Source: CAVQGZ01 sp963714455
GTDB taxonomy: Bacteria > Actinomycetota > Actinomycetes > Jiangellales > Jiangellaceae
Assembly (NCBI GenBank): GCA_963714455.1
Contig: CAVQON010000020.1
Span: 124,001 to 188,000 of the forward strand
Direction of reading: 5' to 3'
DNA: 64,000 nucleotides
Positions 1 to 8,154 of the stretch are shown piece by piece (the first letter of the stretch is position 1; the number at the start of each line of letters is the position of its first letter). The translations under genes were made by a program, and so were the position numbers. The notes beneath the pieces are model-generated. The model saw only the letters and a program-made list of their open reading frames with translations, did no database searches and was not told the DNA's origin.

Positions 1-108
1 ACCGTTCTCACCATCGCTGGTCTCGACCGGGTTGCCTCCGGCGATGCCGGGGAGCTGGACGAAGAGCTGGCCGCGGTCGCGGCAGCCGTCGAGGAGGAGC
101 TGTCGTGA
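1..108 (+). CDS. resB: ResB-like cytochrome c biogenesis protein, C-terminal fragment
   Basis: Only the last 35 codons are inside the window; the frame is open from base 1 and ends at TGA 106-108. The visible tail is a short hydrophobic strand followed by an acidic, Ala/Glu-rich helix ending in EEELS. The stop overlaps the GTG start of ccsB (GTGA). In actinobacteria the gene directly before ccsB is normally resB, whose product works with CcsB to carry haem across the membrane and attach it to apocytochrome c. The tail resembles the cytoplasmic end of actinobacterial ResB, but the fragment is too short to prove it; the call rests mainly on position. Confidence 0.6.
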   Translation, partial: TVLTIAGLDRVASGDAGELDEELAAVAAAVEEELS

Positions 109-1055
109 ACGTCGAGGATGCTGCCTACCTGAGCAACGTGCTTGTGGACGCGGCCATGATCGTGTGGGCGGTCACGTTGGCGGCCTTCGCCGCCGACCTT
201 GCCTTCGGCTCGCCGGTACGCAGCACGACGACGGTTCGCGCCCAGGTCGCCGTCGGGTCAGGGGGCTCGGACGAGATCGTCGTCCCCGACGACACGTCGT
301 CCGAGCCGACCTCGCGCTGGTGGGGCATCGGCATGGGGACGCTGGTGCTCGGCACGATCATCCTCGGTGCCGGGGTCGTCCTTCGCGGCGTCGCCGCCGG
401 CCGGGTGCCCTGGGGCAACATGTACGAGTTCGCGATCACCGGCTCGTTCCTCGTGGCGGTCGCCTTCTTGCTGTTCATGCGCCGCTACGACCTGCGCACG
501 TTCGCCGTGTGGATCACTGGCGTGCTGCTGCTCACGGTCGGCCTCGCCGTCACGGTGCTCTACCTCCCCGCTGCGCCGCTCGTGCCGGCTCTTCGCTCGC
601 CATGGCTGGTCATCCACGTCGCCGCCGCGACGCTGGCCGCGGCCTTCTTCACCCTCGGCATGGTCGCCACCGCGCTCTACCTGGTGCGCGACGTGGCCGA
701 CAAGCGTGGGGCCAGCGGCGGCCGTCTCATCTCCCGACTCCCCGACACCGCCACGCTCGACCGCATCTCGTATCGCGTCATCGCGTTCGGTTTTCCCATC
801 TGGACGTTCGCCGTGGTCGCCGGGGCCATCTGGGCCGAGTACGCGTGGGGCCGGTACTGGGGCTGGGACCCCAAGGAGACGTGGTCGCTCATCACCTGGA
901 TTCTGTACGCCGCCTACCTGCACGCCCGCACCACCGCCGGCTGGCGGGGACGGCGTGCGGCCGTCATCTCGCTGGTGGCGTACTCGACCTTGATCTTCAA
1001 CTTCTTCGGCGTCAACATCGTCTTCGTCGGCCTTCACTCCTACGGCGGCGTGTAG
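105..1055 (+). CDS. ccsB: cytochrome c biogenesis protein CcsB
   Basis: A 316-residue polytopic membrane protein of the CcmF/CcsA haem-handling family. The hallmark tryptophan-rich motif, WGRYWGWDPKETW, lies near residues 246-258, followed by helices carrying conserved histidines (for example near the HAR and LHSY segments). About eight membrane helices can be counted, with a charged loop around residues 45-70. CcsB works with ResB to export haem and ligate it to CXXCH motifs of apocytochromes on the outer face (system II maturation). The GTG start overlaps the preceding stop by GTGA, which implies translational coupling with resB. The 3' end overlaps the convergent gene by 16 bases. Confidence 0.93.
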   Translation: MNVEDAAYLSNVLVDAAMIVWAVTLAAFAADLAFGSPVRSTTTVRAQVAVGSGGSDEIVVPDDTSSEPTSRWWGIGMGTLVLGTIILGAGVVLRGVAAGRVPWGNMYEFAITGSFLVAVAFLLFMRRYDLRTFAVWITGVLLLTVGLAVTVLYLPAAPLVPALRSPWLVIHVAAATLAAAFFTLGMVATALYLVRDVADKRGASGGRLISRLPDTATLDRISYRVIAFGFPIWTFAVVAGAIWAEYAWGRYWGWDPKETWSLITWILYAAYLHARTTAGWRGRRAAVISLVAYSTLIFNFFGVNIVFVGLHSYGGV

Positions 1056-1957
1056 CAGCCACGGGCCGACTCCCACCAGCGCAGCACTGCCAGCGCCCTG
1101 ACCGTCGTCCACCGGCTGGCGCCCGGCTGCTCCAGCCGATAGAACTGCTTGCCGGCGTAGGGGGCGTAGGTCGACCACGTCCCGTCTGCACGGCGCTTCT
1201 GCTCGAGCAACGCCACCGCGTCGGTGAGCCGTTCGTCGCCGCCGGCACGGACGCGGGCCAGGTACTCCAGCCCGCGCAGCACGTCGAAGTGCCACTCCGG
1301 GAACGCCGGGAACCGCGTACTGGACGCGATGGCGACCTGGCCCGTGCGGTGCGACTGGTAGAGCCGGTGCCGCAGGAAGAACTCCTGGCCCCGAGCAGTG
1401 GCCGGTGCCGTGTCGAGCCCGCCGCCTGACTCGCGGTAGGCCGCGAGTGCCTCCAGTGCCTGGATGCTGGTGTGGAACGAGCTGTGGGTGCTCATCACGC
1501 CGCGAGCGACGCAGTTCCAGCCGCCGTCGTCGAGCTGCTGCCCCAGCAGGTGCTCCGTCACGTCGTCCAGCCGGTCCGCGGGGAAGCCGAACGCCGCCGT
1601 CAGGCGGACGAGGATGGACTCGATGCAGGTCTCCGGTACGCGCCAGCGTGACTGCCAGTCCCACAGGTGCTCCAAGCCGCGCAGGGCCGCCTCGTGACCG
1701 GCGGGGACCCCGAGCCACATCAGGTGCAGCAGCGTGTACGTCGTCGACGTCCACTTCGGCGAGTAGACCCCCTCACCCCACCCGCCGTCAGGGTTCTGCT
1801 CGGCCAGCAGGCGTGCGCCCCATCCGTCCTCCGCGACGCGCCGACGCTCGGCCGCAACCTCGTCCGGTGGTGCGTCGAGCAGGTCGCGCAGCACCCGCAC
1901 GCGCACGGCGGGGTCGCCGTCGAGCAGCCAGGCGACCTGCGTGTCATCGGATGCCAT
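1040..1957 (-). CDS. terpene-cyclase-fold (squalene cyclase-like) protein of unknown role
   Basis: A 305-residue soluble protein with no signal peptide. It contains repeated Gly-Trp turns typical of alpha/alpha-toroid prenyltransferase and squalene-cyclase folds: QNPDGGWGEG near residue 56 and QLDDGGWNC near residue 144, plus a weaker ADGTW near residue 263. The catalytic DXDD acid motif of class II cyclases is absent, so cyclisation chemistry is not supported. The ATG at 1957 (MASDDTQ) is preferred over the longer frame because the residues before it look non-coding. It converges on ccsB with a 16-base overlap. The job is unknown; it could bind or modify a hydrophobic ligand, or be a fold relative without catalytic function. 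Confidence 0.75.
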   Translation of the reverse strand: MASDDTQVAWLLDGDPAVRVRVLRDLLDAPPDEVAAERRRVAEDGWGARLLAEQNPDGGWGEGVYSPKWTSTTYTLLHLMWLGVPAGHEAALRGLEHLWDWQSRWRVPETCIESILVRLTAAFGFPADRLDDVTEHLLGQQLDDGGWNCVARGVMSTHSSFHTSIQALEALAAYRESGGGLDTAPATARGQEFFLRHRLYQSHRTGQVAIASSTRFPAFPEWHFDVLRGLEYLARVRAGGDERLTDAVALLEQKRRADGTWSTYAPYAGKQFYRLEQPGASRWTTVRALAVLRWWESARGCYTPP

Positions 1958-2001
1958 GACCGAACGACACCACACGCCGGCCCTGTGCTGGACTACCAGG
2001 C

Positions 2002-2757
2002 ATGCTGTGGTCCCGATTCCTCGTCTGCCTGGCCGCCGACTACGACCGGCTGCGCGCCGTCGTCGTCCTGGACGAGGGGGCTGCGGTTCCCACCTGCCCG
2101 GGGTGGACGGTGGCCGACCTCACCCGCCACGTCGGCGAGGTCTACCTGCACAAGACCCAGGCCATGCGCGACGGGGTCGAGCCGGCGGACTGGCCACCGC
2201 CGGGGATCGCTGACGAGGACCCGATGGCGCTGCTGGAACGGGCCTACGCCGACCTTCGCGGAGAACTCACCACCCGCAGCCCCGCCGACCCCGCCGGCTC
2301 GTGGTACGGCCCCGACCAGACGGTCGGGTTCTGGATCCGCCGCATGGCCCACGAGACGGTTATCCACCGTGTCGACGCCGAGCTCGCCACCGGCCAGCCG
2401 GTCGCCCCCATCCCGGACGACCTGGCGCTCGACGGCATCGACGAGCTGCTGCGGGTGTTCCTCGCCTACAGCGTCGCGGAGTGGGGCGACTACTTCACCG
2501 ACATCCTCGACGACTCTCCCGGCGAGACGGTCGGCCTGCGCACGGACGGGGCCGCCTGGACGGTGTCGATCGGCCCCGGACGACTCGTCGTCACCGATGC
2601 GGTCGCCACCGAGCCTGATGTGACGGTCTCCGGCTCACCGCAGCACCTGCTGCGCTGGGTGTGGAACCGCGACACCGAACCCGACGACGTCACCGTGGAC
2701 GGCAGCCCGGAGGCGGTCGACCGGCTGCGCCGGTGCATCGGGACGGCGACGCAGTGA
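2002..2757 (+). CDS. maleylpyruvate isomerase-family (MDMPI, mycothiol-type) protein
   Basis: A 251-residue protein with a DinB-like four-helix N-terminal domain. Candidate metal ligands are seen in the first helices (LTRHVGEVYLHK, near residues 42-53) and in the segment RRMAHETVIHRVDAE near residues 113-127, which is the classic signature of the MDMPI family. The second half is the small MDMPI C-terminal domain (about residues 150-245). Characterised relatives are mycothiol-dependent isomerases, but most actinobacterial paralogues have no known substrate, so no reaction is assigned. Stands alone, divergent from the cyclase-like gene by 44 bases. Confidence 0.82.
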   Translation: MLWSRFLVCLAADYDRLRAVVVLDEGAAVPTCPGWTVADLTRHVGEVYLHKTQAMRDGVEPADWPPPGIADEDPMALLERAYADLRGELTTRSPADPAGSWYGPDQTVGFWIRRMAHETVIHRVDAELATGQPVAPIPDDLALDGIDELLRVFLAYSVAEWGDYFTDILDDSPGETVGLRTDGAAWTVSIGPGRLVVTDAVATEPDVTVSGSPQHLLRWVWNRDTEPDDVTVDGSPEAVDRLRRCIGTATQ

Positions 2758-2779
2758 CGACAGGCTCAGGTGAGGGCGG

Positions 2780-3034
2780 CTACAGACCGCGCAAGAAGTC
2801 GGGGTCGTCGTCCGGCGCGATCGGCGGCACCGGGCCCTGCCTGCCACCCCCGGACGCTCGTCGGGCGCGTCGCCCTACCGCGAGCCATGCGAGCGGGCCG
2901 ACGAGGGGGAGCAGGACGATGGCCACGACCCACCAGCCCTTGCCGGGCAGCTGCTGCTTCGGCGTCATCACGGCTTCGACGATGGCGAACACCGTGACGG
3001 CGACGAGAAGGACCAACGGCAGTGCCAGCCTCAC
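2780..3034 (-). CDS. PLDc_N (cardiolipin synthase N-terminal) domain membrane protein
   Basis: A small 84-residue protein with two membrane helices (about residues 2-22 and 34-53) separated by a short Pro/Lys loop, the layout of the phospholipase D nuclease N-terminal domain found alone in many actinobacteria. The signature is the GKGWWVVAIVLLPLVGPLAW segment. The tail is charged and disordered, ending in DDDPDFLRGL. The start is GTG 3034, chosen because GGAGG lies seven bases upstream and the frame before it is not protein-like. In other actinobacteria this gene also sits near menA and a DUF4229 gene. Its role is unknown; it has no catalytic HKD motif. Confidence 0.8.
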   Translation of the reverse strand: MRLALPLVLLVAVTVFAIVEAVMTPKQQLPGKGWWVVAIVLLPLVGPLAWLAVGRRARRASGGGRQGPVPPIAPDDDPDFLRGL

Positions 3035-3064
3035 CGTCTGCCTCCGATCACGACACCAGAGTAG

Positions 3065-4015
3065 GTGTCCGACGACGTCGGCGCAGGTTGTGGGCCCGTG
3101 CTGACCCCGGCCGACGTCGAGGCGGCGGCCCGGCGGATCGCGCCCTACGTCCGCACGACCCCGCTGCGTCCCTCCCACCGGCAGGGCCTCTGGCTGAAGC
3201 TGGAGAACGAGCAACGATCCGGCGCGTTCAAGGCCCGCGGCGCCTTCGCGGCCCTCACGGCGCTCACGCCCGAGCAGCGGGCCCGCGGGGTGGTCACCCA
3301 CTCCTCGGGCAACCACGGACGGGCGCTCGCCGAGGCGGCGGCCGAGCTGGGCTGCCCCGCCACGGTGGTCGTCCCCGACAACGCGATGGCGCACAAGGTG
3401 GCTGCGGTTCGAGCCGCCGGCGCCGACGTCGTCGTGGTCCCGGTCGCCGAACGGGCCGCGGCCGCTGCCGCGCTGGTCGAGCAGGGCCTCACCTACGTCC
3501 CACCGTTCGACCACCTCGACGTGATGGCCGGGCAGGGCACCCTGGCGCTGGAGATCGGCCACCAGGCCGCCGAGCAGGGCGTGTCCGTCGGGCGCGTGTT
3601 CGCCCCCGTCGGCGGGGGAGGGATGCTGAGCGGCATCGCCGTGGCCCTGTCCGACACCGACGTCACGGTCGTGGGAGTCGAGCCGGCCCTGGCGGGCGAC
3701 TTCGCCGACAGCGTGGGTCAGGGGCGCCGCGTGGCGTGGCCGGTCGCCGACACCGCCCGCACGATCGCCGACGGCCTGCGGCTGCCGAGCGTGGGTGCGG
3801 CACCGTGGGCGCACCTGCACGCCCTGGCCGTCCGGGCAGTCACCGTCGAGGAGGACGAGATCGTGGCGGCGCAGCGATGGCTCGACGAGCAGGGGGTGCG
3901 AGCTGAGCCGAGCGGGGCGGTGTCGGTCGCGGGTGCGCTTCGGCACACCCCCGGGACCAGCGTCGACGTCGCCGTGGTGTCCGGGGGTAACCGCGCGCCC
4001 GACGATCAGGGATGA
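3065..4015 (+). CDS. PLP-dependent threonine/serine dehydratase-like enzyme
   Basis: A 316-residue fold-type II PLP enzyme. The Schiff-base lysine is K56 in SGAFKARGA; the substrate loop SSGNHGRA follows near residue 80; the phosphate-binding Gly loop is VGGGGM near residue 182; the cofactor-contacting tail is VVSGGN near residue 308. No ACT regulatory domain is present, so it is a short biodegradative-type dehydratase or serine racemase relative (deaminating Thr/Ser to 2-oxoacids) rather than biosynthetic IlvA. The exact amino acid cannot be read from sequence. GTG start at 3065, 30 bases from the divergent PLDc_N gene. Confidence 0.83.
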   Translation: MSDDVGAGCGPVLTPADVEAAARRIAPYVRTTPLRPSHRQGLWLKLENEQRSGAFKARGAFAALTALTPEQRARGVVTHSSGNHGRALAEAAAELGCPATVVVPDNAMAHKVAAVRAAGADVVVVPVAERAAAAAALVEQGLTYVPPFDHLDVMAGQGTLALEIGHQAAEQGVSVGRVFAPVGGGGMLSGIAVALSDTDVTVVGVEPALAGDFADSVGQGRRVAWPVADTARTIADGLRLPSVGAAPWAHLHALAVRAVTVEEDEIVAAQRWLDEQGVRAEPSGAVSVAGALRHTPGTSVDVAVVSGGNRAPDDQG

Positions 4016-4025
4016 TGGACCCACC

Positions 4026-4286
4026 ATGGCACTGCTCAAGTACACGCTGCTGCGTCTCGCCCTGCTGGGAGCGACCGCCGGGGTCTTCTACCTCGTCGGT
4101 CTGCGCGACTGGATCCTGCTGTTCGCGGCGTTCCTCGTCTCCGGCATCATCTCGATCTTCGCCCTCAACCGGGCGCGCGACGACGTGTCGACGTCGCTGG
4201 CCACCCGCCAACGGGTGATCAACGAGCGCATGGAGGCCGCCTCAGCCGAGGACGAGCCCGACGGTGAGGCCGATCGCCAGCCATAG
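4026..4286 (+). CDS. DUF4229 small membrane protein
   Basis: An 86-residue protein with two adjacent membrane helices (about residues 4-25 and 29-46) and a charged cytoplasmic tail, matching the actinobacterial DUF4229 family. The landmark is FALNRARDDVS just after the second helix. Start ATG 4026 lies ten bases after the dehydratase stop, so the two may be co-transcribed. Its 3' end overlaps the convergent menA by 45 bases, the largest antisense overlap in the window. DUF4229 genes are commonly found next to menA, but no function is known. Confidence 0.82.
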   Translation: MALLKYTLLRLALLGATAGVFYLVGLRDWILLFAAFLVSGIISIFALNRARDDVSTSLATRQRVINERMEAASAEDEPDGEADRQP

Positions 4287-5117
4287 CTCCGCCCGGCCGG
4301 TGTTGACCAGCGCGGGGATGAGCGCCGGTCCTGTCGCCCCGCGCTCCACCGGGGTGACGGCCTGCATGGCCCAGGGCAGCGACAGCCACCCGAGCAGCGC
4401 TCGCGGGTAGCCGTAGACCGCGATCGCAGCGGTGGTCGCATAGGCCAGTGCCACGAGCAGCAAGAAGAGTCGCCGCGTCCACCGGTCACCCAGGCGCACC
4501 GCCAACGTCCGCTTGCCGCTGGCGGCGTCGGTGGGGATGTCGCGCAGGTTGTTGACCACCAGGATCGCTGTGGCCAACGACCCGACCGCCACCCCGCCCA
4601 GCACCGAGGCCGTCGTCACCTCCAGCAGCTGGACGTAGGTGGTACCGACGGTCGCGACCAGGCCGAAGAAGACGAACACCGACAGCTCGCCGAGCCCGCG
4701 GTAGCCGTACGGGGACGAGCCGCCGGTGTACCCCCAGGCGGCGAGGACGGCCACGGCCCCGACGCCCAGCAGCCACCACTGCCCGGTGAGCGCGACGAGC
4801 ACCAGGCCCAGCAGCGCAGCGAGCGCGAACGAGGCGAGGGCGGCGCGCTTGACCTGTGACGGCGGCGCCGCCCCCGAGCCGACGAGGCGCATCGGGCCGA
4901 CCCGGTCGGTGTCGGTACCCCGCACGCCGTCGGAGTAGTCGTTGGCGTAGTTGACGCCCACCTGCAGCGCCAGCGCCACCCCCATGGCCAGGGCCGCACG
5001 CTCGGCGACGAAGCCGTCCTGCGCCGCCGCCGCGCCGCTGCCCACCAGAACCGGGGCCACGGCGGCCGGCAAGGTGCGGGGACGAGCCCCCTGCCACCAC
5101 TGCTGCAACGTCGCCAT
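4242..5117 (-). CDS. menA: 1,4-dihydroxy-2-naphthoate polyprenyltransferase MenA
   Basis: A 291-residue UbiA-superfamily membrane prenyltransferase. It joins 1,4-dihydroxy-2-naphthoate to a polyprenyl diphosphate to give demethylmenaquinone at the inner membrane face. The first Asp-rich motif is NYANDYSDGVRGTDTDR (about residues 57-73) and the second is NNLRDIPTDAASGKRT (about 189-204), both expected to hold Mg-diphosphate; eight or nine membrane helices surround them. ATG 5117 overlaps the menE stop (ATGA), so it is translated after menE. The 3' end overlaps the DUF4229 gene on the other strand. Confidence 0.95.
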   Translation of the reverse strand: MATLQQWWQGARPRTLPAAVAPVLVGSGAAAAQDGFVAERAALAMGVALALQVGVNYANDYSDGVRGTDTDRVGPMRLVGSGAAPPSQVKRAALASFALAALLGLVLVALTGQWWLLGVGAVAVLAAWGYTGGSSPYGYRGLGELSVFVFFGLVATVGTTYVQLLEVTTASVLGGVAVGSLATAILVVNNLRDIPTDAASGKRTLAVRLGDRWTRRLFLLLVALAYATTAAIAVYGYPRALLGWLSLPWAMQAVTPVERGATGPALIPALVNTGRAELWLAIGLTVGLVLG

Positions 5118-6235
5118 CAGGCCTCCCGTCGTCGTGTCAGCTCGAGCCGCGCGGCGGTGCTGGCGCGGTCCACCTTGCCCGGCGCGGGCCGTCCGAGGTC
5201 GTCCACCAGCACCAGGTCACGGGGGACGTAGGCCGGCTCGGCGCGATCGGCGACGAACGACCGGACGTCGTCCAGGGTAGGCGTGGTGCCCGGCCGGGGA
5301 ACGACCACGGCGACCACGCGGGTGCCCCACTCGACGTCGGGCACTCCGACGGCCACAGCGTCGGCGAGGTCGGGGTGCTCGGCCAGCAGCGCGTCCACGG
5401 CCGGCAGCGGTACCGACACGCCGCCGCTGATCACCACGTCGTCGTCGCGGCCGACCACCCGCAGCCGGCCGTGCGACCACTCGCCGACGTCATGGGTGGC
5501 GAACCAGCCGTCCCCGGCCACCGGCTCGTCCCCGGACTCGCGGCGGTACCCGGTGGCCAGCATCGGACCGGCCAGCGAGATCGCCCCCGCGTCGTCCACG
5601 CGCACGTCGACGTCCGGCAACGGCTGCCCGTCGTGCACGCAGCCCCCGCACGTCTCGGTCATGCCGTACGACTCGACCAGGTGAACACCGACGGACTCGG
5701 CCCGCGCCCGCAGCCGGTCGTCGAGCCGCGCGCCGCCGACGAGCACGGCGTCGAACGCCGCCAGGGTGTCGGGGTCGTGGTCGAGCAGTCGCCGCACCTG
5801 GGTCGGCACGAGGGCCGTGTAGCGACGCCCGGGCGGCATCCGTGCCACCGAAGCAGCGAACGAGCCGGTCAGCGGGACGACGGGGCTGTCCGACACCAGC
5901 GCCCGTGCCAGCACCATCAGCCCGGCGACGTGCGTGGGGGGAAGGGCCAGCAGCCAGGCACCTGGTCCACCGAGCCGGGCCACGACCGCCGCGCCCGACC
6001 ATGCCACCGCCGCCGCGCTCAGCAGCACGCCCACCGGCGCTCCGGTCGACCCCGACGTGGGCACCACCAACCCGTCGGCCACCGGTCGCTGCGGGTGCAG
6101 CGCAGCCCGCACCGACGCGGTCCATGCCGGTGGCCCGTCGGGCAGCACCCCCACGGCGGGCCCGCCGGACAGCGCGGCAGCGACGGCCTCGCTCACCTGC
6201 GGCAGCGAGCCCGGCCCGGCGACGACGAGGCGCAT
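5117..6235 (-). CDS. menE: o-succinylbenzoate-CoA ligase MenE (short form)
   Basis: A 372-residue ANL-superfamily adenylating enzyme that makes o-succinylbenzoyl-CoA from OSB, ATP and CoA. Motifs: the P-loop-like PTSGSTGAPVG (about residues 58-68), ESYGMTETCGG (about 188-198, the adenine-binding region) and VVGRDDDVVISGG at the hinge to the C-terminal lid (about 259-271); the catalytic lysine is expected in PGKVDR near residue 355. At 372 residues it is shorter than the roughly 450-500-residue MenE of other bacteria, as is usual in actinobacteria. It lies between menB (four bases) and menA (ATGA overlap), consistent with a menB-menE-menA transcript. Confidence 0.93.
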   Translation of the reverse strand: MRLVVAGPGSLPQVSEAVAAALSGGPAVGVLPDGPPAWTASVRAALHPQRPVADGLVVPTSGSTGAPVGVLLSAAAVAWSGAAVVARLGGPGAWLLALPPTHVAGLMVLARALVSDSPVVPLTGSFAASVARMPPGRRYTALVPTQVRRLLDHDPDTLAAFDAVLVGGARLDDRLRARAESVGVHLVESYGMTETCGGCVHDGQPLPDVDVRVDDAGAISLAGPMLATGYRRESGDEPVAGDGWFATHDVGEWSHGRLRVVGRDDDVVISGGVSVPLPAVDALLAEHPDLADAVAVGVPDVEWGTRVVAVVVPRPGTTPTLDDVRSFVADRAEPAYVPRDLVLVDDLGRPAPGKVDRASTAARLELTRRREA

Positions 6236-6239
6236 CGGG

Positions 6240-7175
6240 TCAGTAGGCCCAGCCGAACCGATCGAAGTCTCCGGGACGCTTCTCCAAGAACGAGTCGCGG
6301 CCCTCGACCGCCTCGTCGGTCATGTACGCCAGCCGGGTCGCCTCCCCGGCGAACACCTGCTGGCCGACCATGCCGTCGTCGACGAGGTTGAACGCGAACT
6401 TGAGCATCCGCTGCGCCGTCGGGCTCTTCGCCGTGATCGCCTCGGCCCACTGCACACCCACGGTCTCCAGGTCGGCGTGCGGCACGACCTCGTTGACCAT
6501 GCCCATCCGGTGCGCCTGCTCAGCGGTGTAGGGCCGGCCGAGGAAGAAGATCTCGCGGGCGAACTTCTGGCCCACCTGCCGGGCGAGGTAGGCCGAGCCG
6601 TACCCGCCGTCGAACGAACCGACGTCGGCGTCGGTCTGCTTGAACCGCGCGTGCTCGGCGCTCGCCAGCGTCAGGTCGCAGACGACGTGCAGGCTGTGCC
6701 CGCCCCCGGCGGCCCATCCGGGCACCAGGCAGATCACCACCTTGGGCATCGTGCGGATGAGGCGCTGCACCTCCAGGATGTGCAGGCGCCCGCCGCGGTG
6801 CGGGTCGATCGAGTCGCTCGTCTCACCATCGGCGTACTTGTACCCGTCGCGGCCGCGGATGCGCTGGTCACCGCCGGAGCAGAACGCCCACCCGCCGTCG
6901 GTCGGCGAGGGCCCGTTGCCGGTGAGCAGGACGCACCCGACGTCCGAGCTCATGCGGGCGTGGTCGAGCGCGGTGTAGAGCTCGTCCACGGTGTGCGGCC
7001 GAAACGCGTTGCGCACCTCGGGACGGTCGAACGCCACCCGCACCACCGGACGGTCGGACCCGTCGACGTGCAGTCGGTGGTAGGTGATGTCGGTGAAGCC
7101 GAACCCCTCGACCTCGCGCCACGACGACGGGTCGAACGGCTGGGCGGACGGCTGCGGTTCGGCGTGCGCACTCAC
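6240..7175 (-). CDS. menB: 1,4-dihydroxy-2-naphthoyl-CoA synthase MenB
   Basis: A 311-residue crotonase-fold enzyme that cyclises o-succinylbenzoyl-CoA. The sequence follows mycobacterial MenB closely: FCSGGDQRIRG (about residues 95-105) and WAAGGGHSLHVVCDLTLAS (about 151-169) form the oxyanion hole and CoA site, and KQTDADVGSFDGGYGSAYL holds the catalytic Asp. The start is GTG 7175: the preceding frame is not MenB-like, and the N-terminal PFDPSSWREVEGF matches family members. A TATTCT box on the minus strand lies exactly seven bases upstream, suggesting a leaderless message. First gene of the menB-menE-menA unit. Confidence 0.96.
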   Translation of the reverse strand: MSAHAEPQPSAQPFDPSSWREVEGFGFTDITYHRLHVDGSDRPVVRVAFDRPEVRNAFRPHTVDELYTALDHARMSSDVGCVLLTGNGPSPTDGGWAFCSGGDQRIRGRDGYKYADGETSDSIDPHRGGRLHILEVQRLIRTMPKVVICLVPGWAAGGGHSLHVVCDLTLASAEHARFKQTDADVGSFDGGYGSAYLARQVGQKFAREIFFLGRPYTAEQAHRMGMVNEVVPHADLETVGVQWAEAITAKSPTAQRMLKFAFNLVDDGMVGQQVFAGEATRLAYMTDEAVEGRDSFLEKRPGDFDRFGWAY

Positions 7176-7194
7176 CCGCGCGAGAATAGGTGCC
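7176..7194. promoter_or_regulatory. divergent leaderless promoters of menB and menC
   Basis: The whole gap between the two GTG starts is 19 bases. On the minus strand TATTCT (7188-7183) is seven bases before the menB GTG; on the plus strand GAGAAT (7182-7187) is seven bases before the menC GTG. The two -10 boxes occupy almost the same base pairs, so the -35 regions would lie inside the opposite coding sequence. Seen directly; promoter activity is inferred from the spacing known for leaderless actinobacterial genes. Confidence 0.6.
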
Positions 7195-8154
7195 GTGCTC
7201 ACCACCTCGATCGGCGACGTCGCCGTCGTACGGCTGGGCCTGCGTGTGCCGTTCCGCGGTTTGCCGGCCCGCGAGGTGCTGCTGTGGCGCGGACCGCTGG
7301 GCTGGGCGGAGTTTGCGCCCTTCGTCGAGTACGACGACCGCCAGGCCGTGGCATGGTTACGAGCCATGCGCGCTGCGGGGGAGCGGACGTGGCCGGTGCC
7401 ACGACGTTCGAGCGTGCCGGTGAACGCCACCGTCCCCGCCGTGCCCGCCGAACAGGTGCGTGACGTCCTGGCGCTGTTTCCCGGCTGCACCACGGCGAAG
7501 GTCAAGGTCGCCGAGGCGGGCCAGACGCCGGCCGACGACCTCGACCGGCTCGCTGCGGTGCGCGACGTCCTGGGACCGGGGGGCCGGGTGCGCATCGACG
7601 TCAACGCAGCGTGGACCCTGGACGAGGCCCGCCGCCGGCTGCCGGCCTACGACACCGCCGCGGGAGGGCTGGAGTACGTCGAGCAGCCCTGCGCCGACCC
7701 CGCCGACCTGGCCCGGCTGCGCCGAGCCGTCGACGTGCCGGTCGCCGCCGACGAGTCGATCCGCCTCGGGGCCGACCCGCGCGCCGCCGCCGAGGCCGTG
7801 GACGTCGTGATCGTCAAGGTGGCACCCCTCGGGGGTGTGCAGGCTGCCCTCGACCTGGCCTGCCTGCTCGACCGGCCCGTCGTCGTCTCCAGCGCCCTGG
7901 ACAGCAGCGTCGGGCTCGCCGCCGGTGTGGCTCTCGCCGCCGCCCTGCCCGACCTGCCCTACGCCTGTGGCCTCGGCACCGCAGCCCTGCTCGCCGACGA
8001 CGTCACCGACAACCCCCTCGTCCCGCATGCCGGGTCGCTCGCCGTACGCCCCGTCGAGGTCAGCGAGCAGCGCCTCGCCGACCTGGCGGTGCCCGACGAC
8101 CGGGCCCGGTGGTGGGTCGACCGCCTCGAACGCGTCGTGGCGGCCGCCGCGTGA
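7195..8154 (+). CDS. menC: o-succinylbenzoate synthase MenC
   Basis: A 319-residue enolase-superfamily dehydratase that converts SHCHC to o-succinylbenzoate. The catalytic Lys pair region is TAKVKVAE (about residues 99-106); metal ligands follow in RIDVNAAW (about 133-140), EYVEQPC (about 160-166) and ADESIR (about 184-189); the second lysine lies in VIVKVAPLGG near residue 206. The GTG at 7195 is used because the frame upstream runs into menB sequence and a -10-like GAGAAT lies seven bases before it. The stop overlaps the menD start (GTGA), indicating coupling. Confidence 0.93.
   Translation: MLTTSIGDVAVVRLGLRVPFRGLPAREVLLWRGPLGWAEFAPFVEYDDRQAVAWLRAMRAAGERTWPVPRRSSVPVNATVPAVPAEQVRDVLALFPGCTTAKVKVAEAGQTPADDLDRLAAVRDVLGPGGRVRIDVNAAWTLDEARRRLPAYDTAAGGLEYVEQPCADPADLARLRRAVDVPVAADESIRLGADPRAAAEAVDVVIVKVAPLGGVQAALDLACLLDRPVVVSSALDSSVGLAAGVALAAALPDLPYACGLGTAALLADDVTDNPLVPHAGSLAVRPVEVSEQRLADLAVPDDRARWWVDRLERVVAAAA

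Noticed and set aside
258..1754. Long open frames antisense to ccsB and to other genes
   Set aside because: Arg/Pro/Gly/His-rich translations with no family motifs; they are a by-product of very high GC content.
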